Shown: positions 16,230 to 26,152, counted from the first letter of the stretch. The stretch: 64,000 nucleotides of DNA from Halomonas denitrificans (GCA_019800895.1 JAHVKF010000003.1:62001-126000), one strand, 5' to 3'. Translations and numbers: made by a program. Notes: a model not told the origin generated them from the sequence alone.

Positions 16230-19200
16230 TCACGGCACGCTCTCGAAGCCGTCGACGAACACCTCGTCGAACACCAGGAAGCGGGGCTCGGTCGGCGCGT
16301 CGCGACCGTCCAGGCCCGGCGGTGACTCGATCACGCCGAACACGCGAAGGCCCGGGGCTCCGGCGAGGCTGCTTGCCTGCAGGGCCCGATCGCTCGTGCC
16401 GATCCGTTCCGGCACGGTCCACGCGGCGCCTTCGAGGGAGGTCGACCACAGCACGCCGTCCTCCGACCAGGTCACGCCGGGTCGTTCGCCGCCGGCCACG
16501 CGCGCACGGGCGAAGGCGGCGCTGACCCCGTCGTCCATCGACGGGTCCGGGGTGGAGAAGGCGACCGTGCTCCCACCGCCGGAGGGCGAACCGCTGACCA
16601 CCTCGTTGCCGGATCGCCAGAGCACCATCGGTACGCCCAGGCTGTCGTAGTACGCGTGGGGGCTGTCGTCGACGACCGAGTTGAACGAGAGCGCGACCGG
16701 CGCGGACCAGCCGTTGGCGTCGGAGCCGATCGCGAGGACCTCGCGGTCGGTTTCGGTGCGGTAGTCGGCGTCCGCGTCCTCGACCCAGACCACCGTCCGT
16801 TCGTCGGCCGAATGGGCCGCGGCCGTCCAGCCGAAGGTCCAGGCCAGCCCGGTGACGACCGTCTCCTCACTGCTCCAACCGCCGCCGGCGGTCCAGCGTG
16901 CCGTATGCAGCGAGGTCGGCGACGCGGGCGTTCCGGTGATCTCGATGCCGTCGGCGCGCTGCCAGAACAGGTGGACACCGCCGCTCTCGTCCCGGACGAG
17001 CGAGGGGCCGAAGTCGGTCGATGCGTTCTGGGTCAGCGTGCCGGAGGCCGTGACGGTGCCGGTTCCGGGGTCGATCGTCGACCAGCCGAGCTCGTAGCCG
17101 TTGGCATAGACCGCCTGCGCTGCCGGATCGAGAGGATCGGCCGGCGCAGCCAGGGCGTTGCGCATGTAGACGACGAGCAGCTGGCCGGTTGCGTCGAAGG
17201 CCGCCACGGGAGCCCGGGCGGCATCGTCGCCGATGTCGATCGACACGGGATCGCCCCAGGCGAGATCCTCGAACAGGCGGACGTCGATCCGGCCGTCCGG
17301 CCGCGACTGGCCGGCGGGCAGGGTGGACCAGGCCACGGCGCCCAGGACGCCGTCCGCTTCGACGATCGCGTCCATGGCCGGCTGACCGTCGACCTCGACC
17401 CAGCCGGTGCCCCGGGTCGGCCTCGGCGGGGCGCGGCGCCCGCAGCTGTCGCCGAAGGGCAGGGTCTCGTCGACGCTGGCGCTGGCGCCGAGAAAATGGA
17501 CCGATGCGCCGGCTTCGAGCGAGCCGCCGAGCGTGTCGATGCTGGGCGAGGGTGCGACCTGGACATCGATGCAGCCGGTGGCGCTGCCGTAGACGCGCAC
17601 GCCCGCGATCGACCCGATCGGCGTCGGCAGTCCGGCGCCGAAGCTGATGCCGCCGCCGAGTTCACCGTTCAGCGAGCCGGCGGTCCACTGCATGGGGCCG
17701 CTGTTGCCGGCGTAGTCGCCGCTGCCGCCGAGCGAGGCGGAGGCCGAGCCCTTGATACCGAAGCTGCCGATCACGTCGCAGAGGAACCCGCTCAGCGAAC
17801 AGGCGGCCGCTTCCAGGCCGGGAATCACCGTGAGCGGATTGACCGTCTTCTGCCAGTTGGCCGGCGGCAGGCTGAAGGCGCCGGAGCCTTCGGTCGTCAG
17901 CGCGGTGCAGCTCAGCGTGCTCGTGTTCGATCCCGCCATGGTCAGCGAGCCGCCGCGCCCGGCGAGCTGGGCCGAGACCGTGAAGGTCGACGTCCCCGCA
18001 GCCGGGCTGCCGCTGGAGTTCGCGTTGGCGATGTATTCCGAACTGAGCCCGCCGCTGAAGCCGTAGGGGCCGTCGAACAGCGGCATGCCGCCGACGCTGC
18101 TCGCCGCATCGAACGAGGCCGGCCAGTCGATGGTGCCCGAGTAGGTCACGCCGCCGCTGCCGGTCCAGTTGCCGGTCGATCCGGCCCAGGGCGGCAATTC
18201 GACCTTCGGCGTGGCCACGCTGTAGGGCAGCGATTCCTCGCCGCTTCCCGCGATCGCGACGGCGGTGATCGAGGTGCCGGGCTGGCCGGCGTCGAAGGTC
18301 CAGGGCACGGTGTCCGCGCCGGCCACCGTTTCGATCGTGCCGCCGTGGGTGAAGCGAACGCTGCCGGGCGGCTGCCCGCGCCAGTCGATCGTCGCCACGA
18401 CCTCGGTCATCGCCGGGACTCCCGCCAGGAACGCGCTGGGTTCGGTCAGCGCCAGAGCGGTGACGACGGGGGTCTTCGCCTCGGCCGACAGCGACACGCT
18501 CTGCGCGACGGTGACCACGTCCTGGACGAAGTACTCGTTGTGGCGCTGAGGGCTCGACTGGGCGCTGGCCGGCGCCATCAGCACGGGTTGGTAGGGAGAC
18601 GGGTTGTAGTAGGTATTGGCGCCGTTGACCTGCAGGCGGTGCAGCACGTCGTCGACCCAACTCGATCCCGACCGCGGCTGCACGGTGGGCTGCCAGCTGC
18701 CGGAGGACGGGTCGTACGGCCCGCTGAGCAGCACCTGCTCCGTATCGCCGCCGATGTCGAAGTTCTCGAGGCCGCTCATCGGATCCTCGAAGAACAGGCA
18801 GTCGTCGCTCCAGGCGTAGTTGCCCGAGGCCTGGATCGTCGCGTCCAGGACGTCGTAATCCAGTTCGAGCGTGCCGCTGCCGGTCACGTTGCCGGTGATC
18901 GAATAGCTGCGGTCGATCGTGACCGTCCAGTTCATGTCGTAGGGAACGGGAAAGCAGAAGTCGCTCCAGTAGTGGAAAGGATGCTGCGCGATCTTTGCGA
19001 TGGTGCCGCTGATGCGCTCCGAGGCCTGTCCGGTCACCGTGCCGTCGCAGGCCACGTCGATGAAATTCGCGGACGGCCCGCCGACGCTCTGGACCGAGAG
19101 AACGCCGTCGGTCTGGTAATCGTCGAAGAGTTCGCCTCCGCCGTCCGGATCGTTGGCATAGACGTCGAACACCTCCAGGCCGCTCAGCGTGTAGGCGCCG

Positions 19201-19367
19201 CTGATCGACGACAGGTCCCAGCGCCCGCTGGCGAACTGCGAATCGATCGCGCAATCGGGCGGCGGGATCGTCGGGCAGGAAAGCGCCTGCGCCGGTGGGG
19301 TCGCGGCCAGCAGGGCGGCAAGCGAGGTGGTGAGCGCGAGCAGAACGACAGGGGCGCGGTGCGACAC
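16230..19367 (-). CDS. large secreted protein with beta-rich repeats and C-terminal DGFES motif
   Basis: A 1045-residue exported protein. The GTG at 19367 has a GGAG ribosome site 6 bases upstream and is followed by a signal peptide with A-Q-A cleavage near residue 28. The mature part is rich in Gly, Ser, Thr, Asp and aromatic residues. The C-terminal third shows repeated strands of the type D-x-x-G-x-x-x-V-V-W/F, resembling sialidase-like beta-propeller repeats. The last residues are V-F-V-D-G-F-E-S-V-P, a motif shared with the divergent gene at 19513. I do not recognise a catalytic domain. It is likely an outer-membrane-attached or extracellular protein of unknown role. Confidence 0.72.
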   Translation of the reverse strand: MSHRAPVVLLALTTSLAALLAATPPAQALSCPTIPPPDCAIDSQFASGRWDLSSISGAYTLSGLEVFDVYANDPDGGGELFDDYQTDGVLSVQSVGGPSANFIDVACDGTVTGQASERISGTIAKIAQHPFHYWSDFCFPVPYDMNWTVTIDRSYSITGNVTGSGTLELDYDVLDATIQASGNYAWSDDCLFFEDPMSGLENFDIGGDTEQVLLSGPYDPSSGSWQPTVQPRSGSSWVDDVLHRLQVNGANTYYNPSPYQPVLMAPASAQSSPQRHNEYFVQDVVTVAQSVSLSAEAKTPVVTALALTEPSAFLAGVPAMTEVVATIDWRGQPPGSVRFTHGGTIETVAGADTVPWTFDAGQPGTSITAVAIAGSGEESLPYSVATPKVELPPWAGSTGNWTGSGGVTYSGTIDWPASFDAASSVGGMPLFDGPYGFSGGLSSEYIANANSSGSPAAGTSTFTVSAQLAGRGGSLTMAGSNTSTLSCTALTTEGSGAFSLPPANWQKTVNPLTVIPGLEAAACSLSGFLCDVIGSFGIKGSASASLGGSGDYAGNSGPMQWTAGSLNGELGGGISFGAGLPTPIGSIAGVRVYGSATGCIDVQVAPSPSIDTLGGSLEAGASVHFLGASASVDETLPFGDSCGRRAPPRPTRGTGWVEVDGQPAMDAIVEADGVLGAVAWSTLPAGQSRPDGRIDVRLFEDLAWGDPVSIDIGDDAARAPVAAFDATGQLLVVYMRNALAAPADPLDPAAQAVYANGYELGWSTIDPGTGTVTASGTLTQNASTDFGPSLVRDESGGVHLFWQRADGIEITGTPASPTSLHTARWTAGGGWSSEETVVTGLAWTFGWTAAAHSADERTVVWVEDADADYRTETDREVLAIGSDANGWSAPVALSFNSVVDDSPHAYYDSLGVPMVLWRSGNEVVSGSPSGGGSTVAFSTPDPSMDDGVSAAFARARVAGGERPGVTWSEDGVLWSTSLEGAAWTVPERIGTSDRALQASSLAGAPGLRVFGVIESPPGLDGRDAPTEPRFLVFDEVFVDGFESVP

Positions 19368-19512
19368 GATCGGCTCCGAATACGAGGGTCCTGACCAGTC
19401 ACGCACCGGGACGCGGTCCTTCGGGTCAACCTCGACAAACGCCGGACCATCCGCTGACCCGATTTCGCGACCGGGGGTGCGTAACCGGACGAGCCCCCTG
19501 CATGGACCGCCC

Positions 19513-22293
19513 ATGAATCGCCTGTTCGCCCCGTTCCGTTCGCTCGTCTCGCCCCGGTGTCCCGTCCGGCCCCTGCGCTTTTCCCGGTTCGCCGTCGGCC
19601 GCGCCCGCGCGCAGCTGATCGCGCTCGCCCTGGCCGCCGGGTTGCCGCTGGCGGCGGCCCATTCGGCCACCATCGTCGTCAACTCCACCGGCACCCTTTC
19701 GTCGCCGGGGTACGCCGACGACGGTCAGTGCACGCTGTTCGAGGCGGTGGCGTCGGCGAACGACAACCAGCCCAGCGGGACCCTGCCGGGCGAGTGCATC
19801 GCCGGCGAAGCGGGGGTCGCCGACCGGATCGTGTTCGATCCTTCGCTGATCCCAGGGGCGATCACGGTCGAGACGGCCCTGGTGGTGACCGACCCGGTCG
19901 AGATCGTCGGGCCGCACCGCGACCTGATGACGCTGCAGGGCATCGCCAACGACCGGATTCTCGACATCAGCACGCAGTCGGCGTCCGGCGATTTCCTGAT
20001 CCGGGGCCTGACCCTCGACGGCGGTTACGCCGGGGCCAGCGACCCGCTGCTGGGCATCGGGGGTGCGATCCACGCCCGCCACTCGGTGGTCGAACTGAGG
20101 ATCGAGGAAGTGCGCTTCAGCAACAACGGCGCGTCCTACGCCGGTGGCGCGCTGGCGATCGCCTATGGTTCGAACGGCACCACGACCATCGTCGACAGCG
20201 TGTTCGAGAGCAACACCGCCCAGGGCATCGCCGACGTGAACGACGGTGGCGGCGGTGCCATCTGGATCGGCGGCTCCCAGTCGGTGACGATCGAGCGATG
20301 CAGCTTCGTCGAGAACGATGCCCTGGGCACGTCCAGCAACAACCCTGGATCGGACGCGGGCGGCGGTGCGATCTGGATGCTCTCGTCGAGCGCCGCGGCC
20401 GTGTCCACGCTGGACGTGTTCTCCAGCACGTTCAGCGGCAACACGACGACCGGCGTCGGCGGGGCCATCGCGATCGGCGGCCCGGTGTTTCCCGCCGACC
20501 ATTCGGTGGTCGGCATCCGCCATTCCACGCTGACCCTGAACGTCTCCGACAGCGACTCGGACGCGGACTTCCGCAGCGGCGGAGGCATCTACTCGTCGGC
20601 CTCCGACGACGTGGTGCTGTACAACACCATCATTGCGCGCAACGTGGACGAGTCCACCTCGCCGGGTCCGAACCTGACCGGGGTCTTCGAATCGCTGGGG
20701 CACAATTTCGTCAGCAACAACACGGGGGTGGAATCGTTGTTCCCCTTCGGCATCCCCAATGCGAACAACGACTTCGCCTCCCAGCCCGATCTCGACCCGG
20801 GCCTGGAGCCTTTGACCTACGACGGCGGGCCTACGCCCACGCACCCGCTGACCGACGACGCGCTGGTGCTCGACCAGGGCCGTTGCGGTTCGCAGGCCAT
20901 CGACCAGCGGCACACGCACGACAGCACGGCGCAGACCCGCGCGGTCGATCAGCCCGACATCGACGACCTGTTCGACGGCTGCGACATCGGCGCCTACGAA
21001 GAAGGCGCGACGCCGGCGGCCATACCGCGACCGGACCCGGATGCCTACACCGTGCTGGAAGACGGCGTGCTGATCGTCGACGACATCGACGGCAGCCTGA
21101 CGCCCGGAAATTCCGACGACGACGGGGTGCTGGTCAACGATACGCACGACAGCGGGCTCTCCCTGGTGGTCTACGACGTCGGGACCCTCGCCGCGACGTC
21201 CACGGACATGAGCGACGGCGGCGTATTCGAGTTGTCGTTCGACGGCGCGCTGGTCTACACGCCGCCCGCCGACGAGTCCGGCACGGCGGAGTTCTTCCAT
21301 CGCGTCACGGAAGGGCTCTGGACCAGTGGATCGTTCACCGACATCACCGTGCTGCCGGTCAACGACGCGCCGTCGTTCCAGGCGATCACGAACTCGATCG
21401 ATGTGGGTGTGGCGCGAGGCGGAAGCGCGGGCTACGCCGTCGACATCGACGCCGGCGCACCGGACGAGGCCGGGCAGACCCTGTCCTTCGAGCTGACCCT
21501 GATCGACGGCGATGGGGGCTTCTTCAACAGCCCACCGACCATCGATCCGGTCACCGGCCGCTTGCACTTCGACCTTGCGCCGGGGGGATCGGGCCACGCG
21601 CTGTACGAGGTGGTGCTGCGCGACGACGGTGGCACGGCCAACGGGGGCGTGGATGCGTCGGACGCCGCGAACGTGCTGCTGTACTCCGACCGGATGCCGC
21701 CGACGCTGACGATCCAGTCGCCGAGCGACGGCAGCAGCTTCGATGCCGGCGTACCGGTCACCTTCAGCGCCGAGGCCTTCGACGGCAGCGGCATGAACAT
21801 CTCGTCGCAGGTCGAGTGGGGGTCGGATCGCGACGGGGCGCTCGGGATCGGTGCTTCGATCCAGGTCGACTCGCTGAGCAGCGGCGCGCACCGGATCGGG
21901 GCCCGCGTGTTCGACAACGACGGCGTGCCGGTGACCGACTTCGTCGACGTGGTGATCGTCGCGTCGCTGACGCCGCCGCAGGTCTTCATCGACAGCCCGC
22001 TGAACGGCGAGACTTTCGAGGCGGGTGTCCCGGTCATCTTCGACGGCGAGGCCTTCGATGCCGAAGACGGTGTGCTGGACGGCGCGCTGCAGTGGTCGTC
22101 GAACCTGCAGGGACCGATCGGCAACGGTTCGACGTTCCAGACCGACCAGCTGGTCGTCGGCGATCACGTGGTCTCGGCCCGGGCGATCGACAGCGACGGC
22201 ATGGCCGGCATCGACCAGGTCGACGTGACCATCGTTCCCGCGCCGACCGAGATCCTGTTCCGCGACGGATTCGAGTCGCCCGGGGCGCGCTGA
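19513..22293 (+). CDS. secreted beta-helix protein with CSLREA-like start, Ig-like repeats and DGFES C-terminus
   Basis: A 926-residue exported protein. A long basic n-region leads into a hydrophobic signal at about 33-50. Directly after it comes D-D-G-Q-C-T-L-F-E-A (about 70-79), close to the CSLREA motif of beta-helix surface proteins. Parallel beta-helix repeats follow (G-G-A-I-x-x-x-x-S and similar). Next comes a cadherin-like N-D-A-P segment and two Ig-like repeats beginning P-P-x-x-x-I-x-S-P near 730 and 820. The end is I-L-F-R-D-G-F-E-S-P-G-A-R. It should be a surface or secreted adhesin-like protein. It diverges from the other DGFES protein across 145 bp, so shared control is possible. 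Confidence 0.75.
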   Translation: MNRLFAPFRSLVSPRCPVRPLRFSRFAVGRARAQLIALALAAGLPLAAAHSATIVVNSTGTLSSPGYADDGQCTLFEAVASANDNQPSGTLPGECIAGEAGVADRIVFDPSLIPGAITVETALVVTDPVEIVGPHRDLMTLQGIANDRILDISTQSASGDFLIRGLTLDGGYAGASDPLLGIGGAIHARHSVVELRIEEVRFSNNGASYAGGALAIAYGSNGTTTIVDSVFESNTAQGIADVNDGGGGAIWIGGSQSVTIERCSFVENDALGTSSNNPGSDAGGGAIWMLSSSAAAVSTLDVFSSTFSGNTTTGVGGAIAIGGPVFPADHSVVGIRHSTLTLNVSDSDSDADFRSGGGIYSSASDDVVLYNTIIARNVDESTSPGPNLTGVFESLGHNFVSNNTGVESLFPFGIPNANNDFASQPDLDPGLEPLTYDGGPTPTHPLTDDALVLDQGRCGSQAIDQRHTHDSTAQTRAVDQPDIDDLFDGCDIGAYEEGATPAAIPRPDPDAYTVLEDGVLIVDDIDGSLTPGNSDDDGVLVNDTHDSGLSLVVYDVGTLAATSTDMSDGGVFELSFDGALVYTPPADESGTAEFFHRVTEGLWTSGSFTDITVLPVNDAPSFQAITNSIDVGVARGGSAGYAVDIDAGAPDEAGQTLSFELTLIDGDGGFFNSPPTIDPVTGRLHFDLAPGGSGHALYEVVLRDDGGTANGGVDASDAANVLLYSDRMPPTLTIQSPSDGSSFDAGVPVTFSAEAFDGSGMNISSQVEWGSDRDGALGIGASIQVDSLSSGAHRIGARVFDNDGVPVTDFVDVVIVASLTPPQVFIDSPLNGETFEAGVPVIFDGEAFDAEDGVLDGALQWSSNLQGPIGNGSTFQTDQLVVGDHVVSARAIDSDGMAGIDQVDVTIVPAPTEILFRDGFESPGAR

Positions 22294-22332
22294 CGGCCCT
22301 CGGTTCGCGCCCCGGGCCGAAGGCAGGCCGGC

Positions 22333-22338
22333 TACACT
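22333..22338 (+). promoter_or_regulatory. candidate -10 giving a leaderless mRNA
   Basis: TACACT ends only 7 bases before the ATG at 22346, and no ribosome binding site is visible. If it is used, transcription would begin at about the start codon. Confidence 0.3.
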
Positions 22339-22345
22339 GCCGGCC

Positions 22346-23047
22346 ATGTCCGAGGCCTTCCAGCTCCGCCGCCACCGCCGGGCGCGCCGCGTCACGCTGC
22401 GCGTCAAGGCCGACGCCAGCCTGGTCGTCACCGCGCCGCCGCGCGTGCCCGAGCGGGTGATCCGGGACTTCCTCGCCGAGCGCGCCGACTGGATCGAGCG
22501 GGCGAGGGGACGATTGCAGGCCGTGCGGGACCAACGACCGGAGCATCTGAACGATACCCACCCGAACACGATCGAGCTGCCGGCCATCGGGCGCGTACTG
22601 GACATCCGCTACGCGGAAGGCGACCGTCCCCGCTGGCGTGCCCGGGGTGTGGACTGCATCGAACTGCAGGCCGCGGAGGCGTCCGACGATGCCCGTGCGC
22701 TGCTGATCGATCTTCTGAAGGCGATGGCGCGCGGTTCGCTGGAACCGCGGGTGCTGGAGTTCGCGGAACGGCACGGCCTGAAGCCCGGCCGGATCACCTG
22801 GCGCAACCAGGTCTCGCGCTGGGGCAGTTGTGCCGCCAGCGGCAATCTCTCGCTGAATGTCCGCTTGCTGCTGCTCGACCGCGACGTCTGCGACTACGTC
22901 CTGCTGCACGAACTCGCCCACCTCGAGCACCCGAACCACTCGCGGGCGTTCTGGGCGAAGGTCGAAGCGATGTGTCCCGACTACAAGCTCAGGGAGCGCG
23001 CACTGAAGGCGGCATCGAGAGCGATGCCGGTGTGGGTTACGGGCTGA
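22346..23047 (+). CDS. YgjP-type zinc metallopeptidase (DUF45/M48-like)
   Basis: A 233-residue protein of the YgjP/DUF45 family. The zinc-binding H-E-L-A-H is at 188-192, with His198 (H-P-N-H-S-R-A-F-W) as the probable third ligand. The family hallmark W-G-S-C-x-x-x-G-x-L-S-L-N lies just before it. The N-terminus is basic (R-R-H-R-R-A-R-R) and no signal peptide is seen. Family members are presumed cytoplasmic proteases; their substrates are not established. Its 3' end overlaps the convergent hypothetical gene by 11 bp. Confidence 0.85.
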   Translation: MSEAFQLRRHRRARRVTLRVKADASLVVTAPPRVPERVIRDFLAERADWIERARGRLQAVRDQRPEHLNDTHPNTIELPAIGRVLDIRYAEGDRPRWRARGVDCIELQAAEASDDARALLIDLLKAMARGSLEPRVLEFAERHGLKPGRITWRNQVSRWGSCAASGNLSLNVRLLLLDRDVCDYVLLHELAHLEHPNHSRAFWAKVEAMCPDYKLRERALKAASRAMPVWVTG

Positions 23048-24254
23048 TCTCCGAACTCGAGGACCGCGTCGTAATGTGGTCTTCGGTGTTCGCTTCGGAC
23101 CACGGATTCTCGCAGTCGATGTCCATCCGCTCTGCGGCTCGATTCACGGCCTCGAGCGGGCCGACCTCGATGAGCTTATCCAGCCACAGTTTGACCGCGG
23201 CGGACGTCCAGTCGGGCATTCGGCGACGGACCCAGCGCTCTCGACATCGGTACCGCGCCACTTCCTGTTCCACCGGCGGGAGACGGCCGAACGCATTCGG
23301 GCGCTCGCGGGTGTCTCCGAACATTCGAACATTGCCGATCATGTCCGAAAGTCGGTGTCCTAGCCGCCATTCTTCGATCGAACGGTGTTCGTTGATCAAG
23401 CGATCGGACAGTCTCTCGCACTGCCGAAGGACAGGTTCATTCACGATCGAATCGAGGATCACCCGACCCTCGCATAGGTCGTAGAAACGGCTCAACCGGG
23501 GGTGGCTCTGTGTGCGTGCAAATTCGAATGCAAATTGCATGCGCTCACCGGGGCTCTCCAAACCGCTGATTTCGCCCACGGACTGCAATGCGTTGAACCA
23601 GACCTGCGTCAGTTCGGCGTGGTACCACGCAATCTTCGGCTCTTGCTCCAGCGAGCCCAGTAGCGCATCCGATTCGGCGACCCACGCCCGGGTAAGCAGA
23701 TTGGCGCCGTCGAAGCGGATAGCCGTTTCGTCCAGCAACCATGATTCGCACCATGCCGGTTCTGGACTAAGAATGCCGCAGACGGTTGCAACCCACTGCA
23801 AGGCTGGACCGTCGTGGGCGGTTGCGGAGAGGTCCACGAATTCCCGAATCACCTCCGGGTCGGGCATTCTCGGACGGTCCATCGCGGTGAGAAGGTACGC
23901 CAGGGCCGCGGCTTGCGTTCGCTCCGAGGTCTCGTCGCGCATGGCCTCGGCCAGAGTGCGCATCGTCTCGTAGAGCTGCCTATCCTTGTCGCTGAGGTCG
24001 GTATGGAAGTAGGTTTCCGTCGAGTGGGAGCCGGTGTCGCTTGCCGGATCAATTCCTTCAATCTTCGTACCTGCAGTTCGATCCTGCCGGGCACTCGCGA
24101 TTGCCGGATTAAGTGTCGGAAGCAAAACAACCAGCGCGATGATCGATCGCAGTATGTGAGTGCATTTCGGCGACTCCGTGTCTCCAAAAGCTCCGTCGCT
24201 CGGCCGTCGCGCCTTCGAAAGAAATGCCGGACATCGAGGGTGTGGAGCGTCCAT
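23037..24254 (-). CDS. exported protein of an unrecognised Cys-rich family (one repeat unit)
   Basis: A 405-residue protein I do not recognise. A hydrophobic segment at about 32-53 follows a polar N-terminus and looks like a signal or anchor. The rest aligns by eye to each half of its upstream neighbour. Shared blocks are W-V-A-T-V-C then C-x3-L-L-D-E-T-A-I-R-F-D-G-A-N-L-x-x-R, an R-F-Y-D-L-C block, and a closing A-A-E-R-M-D-I-D-C-E-N-P. The ATG at 24254 overlaps the neighbour's stop by one base, so translation is coupled. Base composition is visibly less GC-rich than the flanks, which suggests transfer or weak constraint. Confidence 0.7.
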   Translation of the reverse strand: MDAPHPRCPAFLSKARRPSDGAFGDTESPKCTHILRSIIALVVLLPTLNPAIASARQDRTAGTKIEGIDPASDTGSHSTETYFHTDLSDKDRQLYETMRTLAEAMRDETSERTQAAALAYLLTAMDRPRMPDPEVIREFVDLSATAHDGPALQWVATVCGILSPEPAWCESWLLDETAIRFDGANLLTRAWVAESDALLGSLEQEPKIAWYHAELTQVWFNALQSVGEISGLESPGERMQFAFEFARTQSHPRLSRFYDLCEGRVILDSIVNEPVLRQCERLSDRLINEHRSIEEWRLGHRLSDMIGNVRMFGDTRERPNAFGRLPPVEQEVARYRCRERWVRRRMPDWTSAAVKLWLDKLIEVGPLEAVNRAAERMDIDCENPWSEANTEDHITTRSSSSEISP

Positions 24255-26152
24255 CAATGTGATGCGTTCTCGGACAGAAGCGTCGGGTTCGAGCAATCGA
24301 CGCCAGCGCGCTCGGCGGCGCGGGCGTAGGCGCGAAGTTCGCCGTACTCAAGCTGCTCGGCGATCCAGGCCTCGACCTCGTCGCGAGTCATGGTTTCCCA
24401 AGTCGATCGGAGTGCCTCCGAGTTACAGATATGAGTAGCGTAGACATCCTCTGACTGGCCCTTCAATATCTCGTCCTCCTCCGCATTGCCGGCGCGTTCA
24501 GCCAATTGGCGACGCAAGGCCATTCCGACCATGTGCTCGAACAACGTCCGACCGGTTTCGACGAATTCATCGCCGAATCGAGCGCAGGCTGCGGTGGCGT
24601 CGTCCTCCGGGTCTTCCCGCAACTCACAGAATTGCGCGAGTGGGCCGAAGCTGGGCACGGCGAAAGAAGACTGAATGATGGCGGCGGACATGACGAACAT
24701 CGGATAGCTCATCTCCAGTTCGAACTGTTCGTCATCGCGGAGCGTCTCTAGCTCGGGATATAGCTCGGGATACCAAGTGGCGCCGGCTTCGTCGTAGTAC
24801 GAGCGGACTCGCGTGCTCTGCAGAAGGGCGGACTCGATGGTCGTCTCGTCAAGCAGCGGAAGGCGTGGCAGCAGGTTGCCGGAATCGTGTTTCACGATCG
24901 CTGCGTCCAATCCTGCGGCCAAGCAGAAATTCTCGATATTGTTGTGGCTGCAGGAAGAGGCCAACCAGGCCAATGCGGCCGGGTCGGTGATGGATTGGAT
25001 CTGCGCCTCGAGTTCGTCGAGCTTTTCATCGGGTGCTTCGATCGGATGCAACAAGTTGGTCAGTTGCCAGGCCAGACCTGCGGCGCGCTTTCGATCGTCC
25101 GTCGACGCCACCATGTCCTTCGCAACGGAGGCGACGATGGCGTTGAACGCTTGGTCTCGTTCATCTCGGCCTTGATCCTCGAGGAGCAGTGAAGGTGGGT
25201 CGGAGCAGTCGATTTCGTGCTTTGCGGCCAGCCGCTCCCAGGCCTCGAATTCGCCGTGGCGCTTCAGAAGACCAATGAATTCTCGAATGCCCTCGTCGCC
25301 GATTGCCATCAGTTCCGGCTCCAGCGCGCCCATCTGGCATGCCGCGCGGTCGCTGGCGATTGTGGCGGCGGTTCGTTCGTCGTCCCCGGCAGGCTCGCCG
25401 CGTCGCTGGATGGCGCGGCCAATCATGACGCCCAGCATCGACTCGCCGCCCTCGACCAAGCGGCCGGCCAGTTGCTGGCAGGCGCTGTCGAGCTCGGCAC
25501 CCGGGGTGGCGCCTCGGCAGGTCTCGACCAGCGGCGCGAGCGCCGGCGTGGTCCAGGCGGCGCTGATCGCGAACGCATGGGCAAGGTCTTGATAGGCTTT
25601 CTCGCTCGTCGCTGCAGCCGGTCCTTTGGACAGCGCTTCGTACCAGGCTTCGACCAATGCGAAAACGTGCATCGACTCGCGCCTGGATTCGATGATCAGG
25701 TCGGCAATGCGGTCGCGGGGATAGAGTTCGGCTCGCGCGAAGAGGTTGGCACTGTCATAGCGGACGATCGCGTCATCGAGGCCGGCGTCGAGGCACTGAC
25801 GCTGGATGCCTGCGGCACGGCAGGCGTGGGCCAGCCACAGCATCGCTGCGACGTCGGTCGTCGCGCGCACGTTCTCGATGATCACGGCGCTTCGATCCCG
25901 GTCAGCATCGAATGCGAGCACGACCAGGCCGGCAGCGCGCTGGCGCGCTTCGGGCCGGTTCAGCATCCACTCGGCGGTGTCCAGGATCGGCCCGGGGATG
26001 GCTGCGGGGGCCGATGCTTCGCCTCCCGAAGTCGGATCGTCGTCGCTGGCGAATCCAGCGTCGAGCGGGACCAAGGCCATCAGCAGCGACAGGGCAACGG
26101 AGTGAGCGCAGGCCGAGTACCAGGGTTGGGAAGAACGAACAGATCGGAGCAT
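24254..26152 (-). CDS. exported protein of the same unrecognised family (two repeat units)
   Basis: A 632-residue protein with a signal peptide (hydrophobic core about 16-33, ending near A-G-F-A-S). It consists of two related units, about 55-325 and 335-628. Each has W-L-A-x-x-C, then C-L-x-A-G-L-D-x-A-I-V-x-x-D-S-x-N-L-x-x-R, further paired cysteines, and a closing A-A-x-x-x-x-(I/V)-D-C-S-x-P. Predicted structure is mostly helical. Conserved cysteines and the signal suggest a disulfide-bonded periplasmic or surface protein. I find no catalytic motif and no family name. It is followed by the single-unit paralogue at 23037-24254. Confidence 0.72.
   Translation of the reverse strand: MLRSVRSSQPWYSACAHSVALSLLMALVPLDAGFASDDDPTSGGEASAPAAIPGPILDTAEWMLNRPEARQRAAGLVVLAFDADRDRSAVIIENVRATTDVAAMLWLAHACRAAGIQRQCLDAGLDDAIVRYDSANLFARAELYPRDRIADLIIESRRESMHVFALVEAWYEALSKGPAAATSEKAYQDLAHAFAISAAWTTPALAPLVETCRGATPGAELDSACQQLAGRLVEGGESMLGVMIGRAIQRRGEPAGDDERTAATIASDRAACQMGALEPELMAIGDEGIREFIGLLKRHGEFEAWERLAAKHEIDCSDPPSLLLEDQGRDERDQAFNAIVASVAKDMVASTDDRKRAAGLAWQLTNLLHPIEAPDEKLDELEAQIQSITDPAALAWLASSCSHNNIENFCLAAGLDAAIVKHDSGNLLPRLPLLDETTIESALLQSTRVRSYYDEAGATWYPELYPELETLRDDEQFELEMSYPMFVMSAAIIQSSFAVPSFGPLAQFCELREDPEDDATAACARFGDEFVETGRTLFEHMVGMALRRQLAERAGNAEEDEILKGQSEDVYATHICNSEALRSTWETMTRDEVEAWIAEQLEYGELRAYARAAERAGVDCSNPTLLSENASH

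Noticed and set aside
19426-22605. A 1059-codon open frame antisense to the beta-helix gene
   Set aside because: The plus-strand product has a signal peptide and ordered domains; the antisense product is Arg/Asp/Val-rich without any domain.
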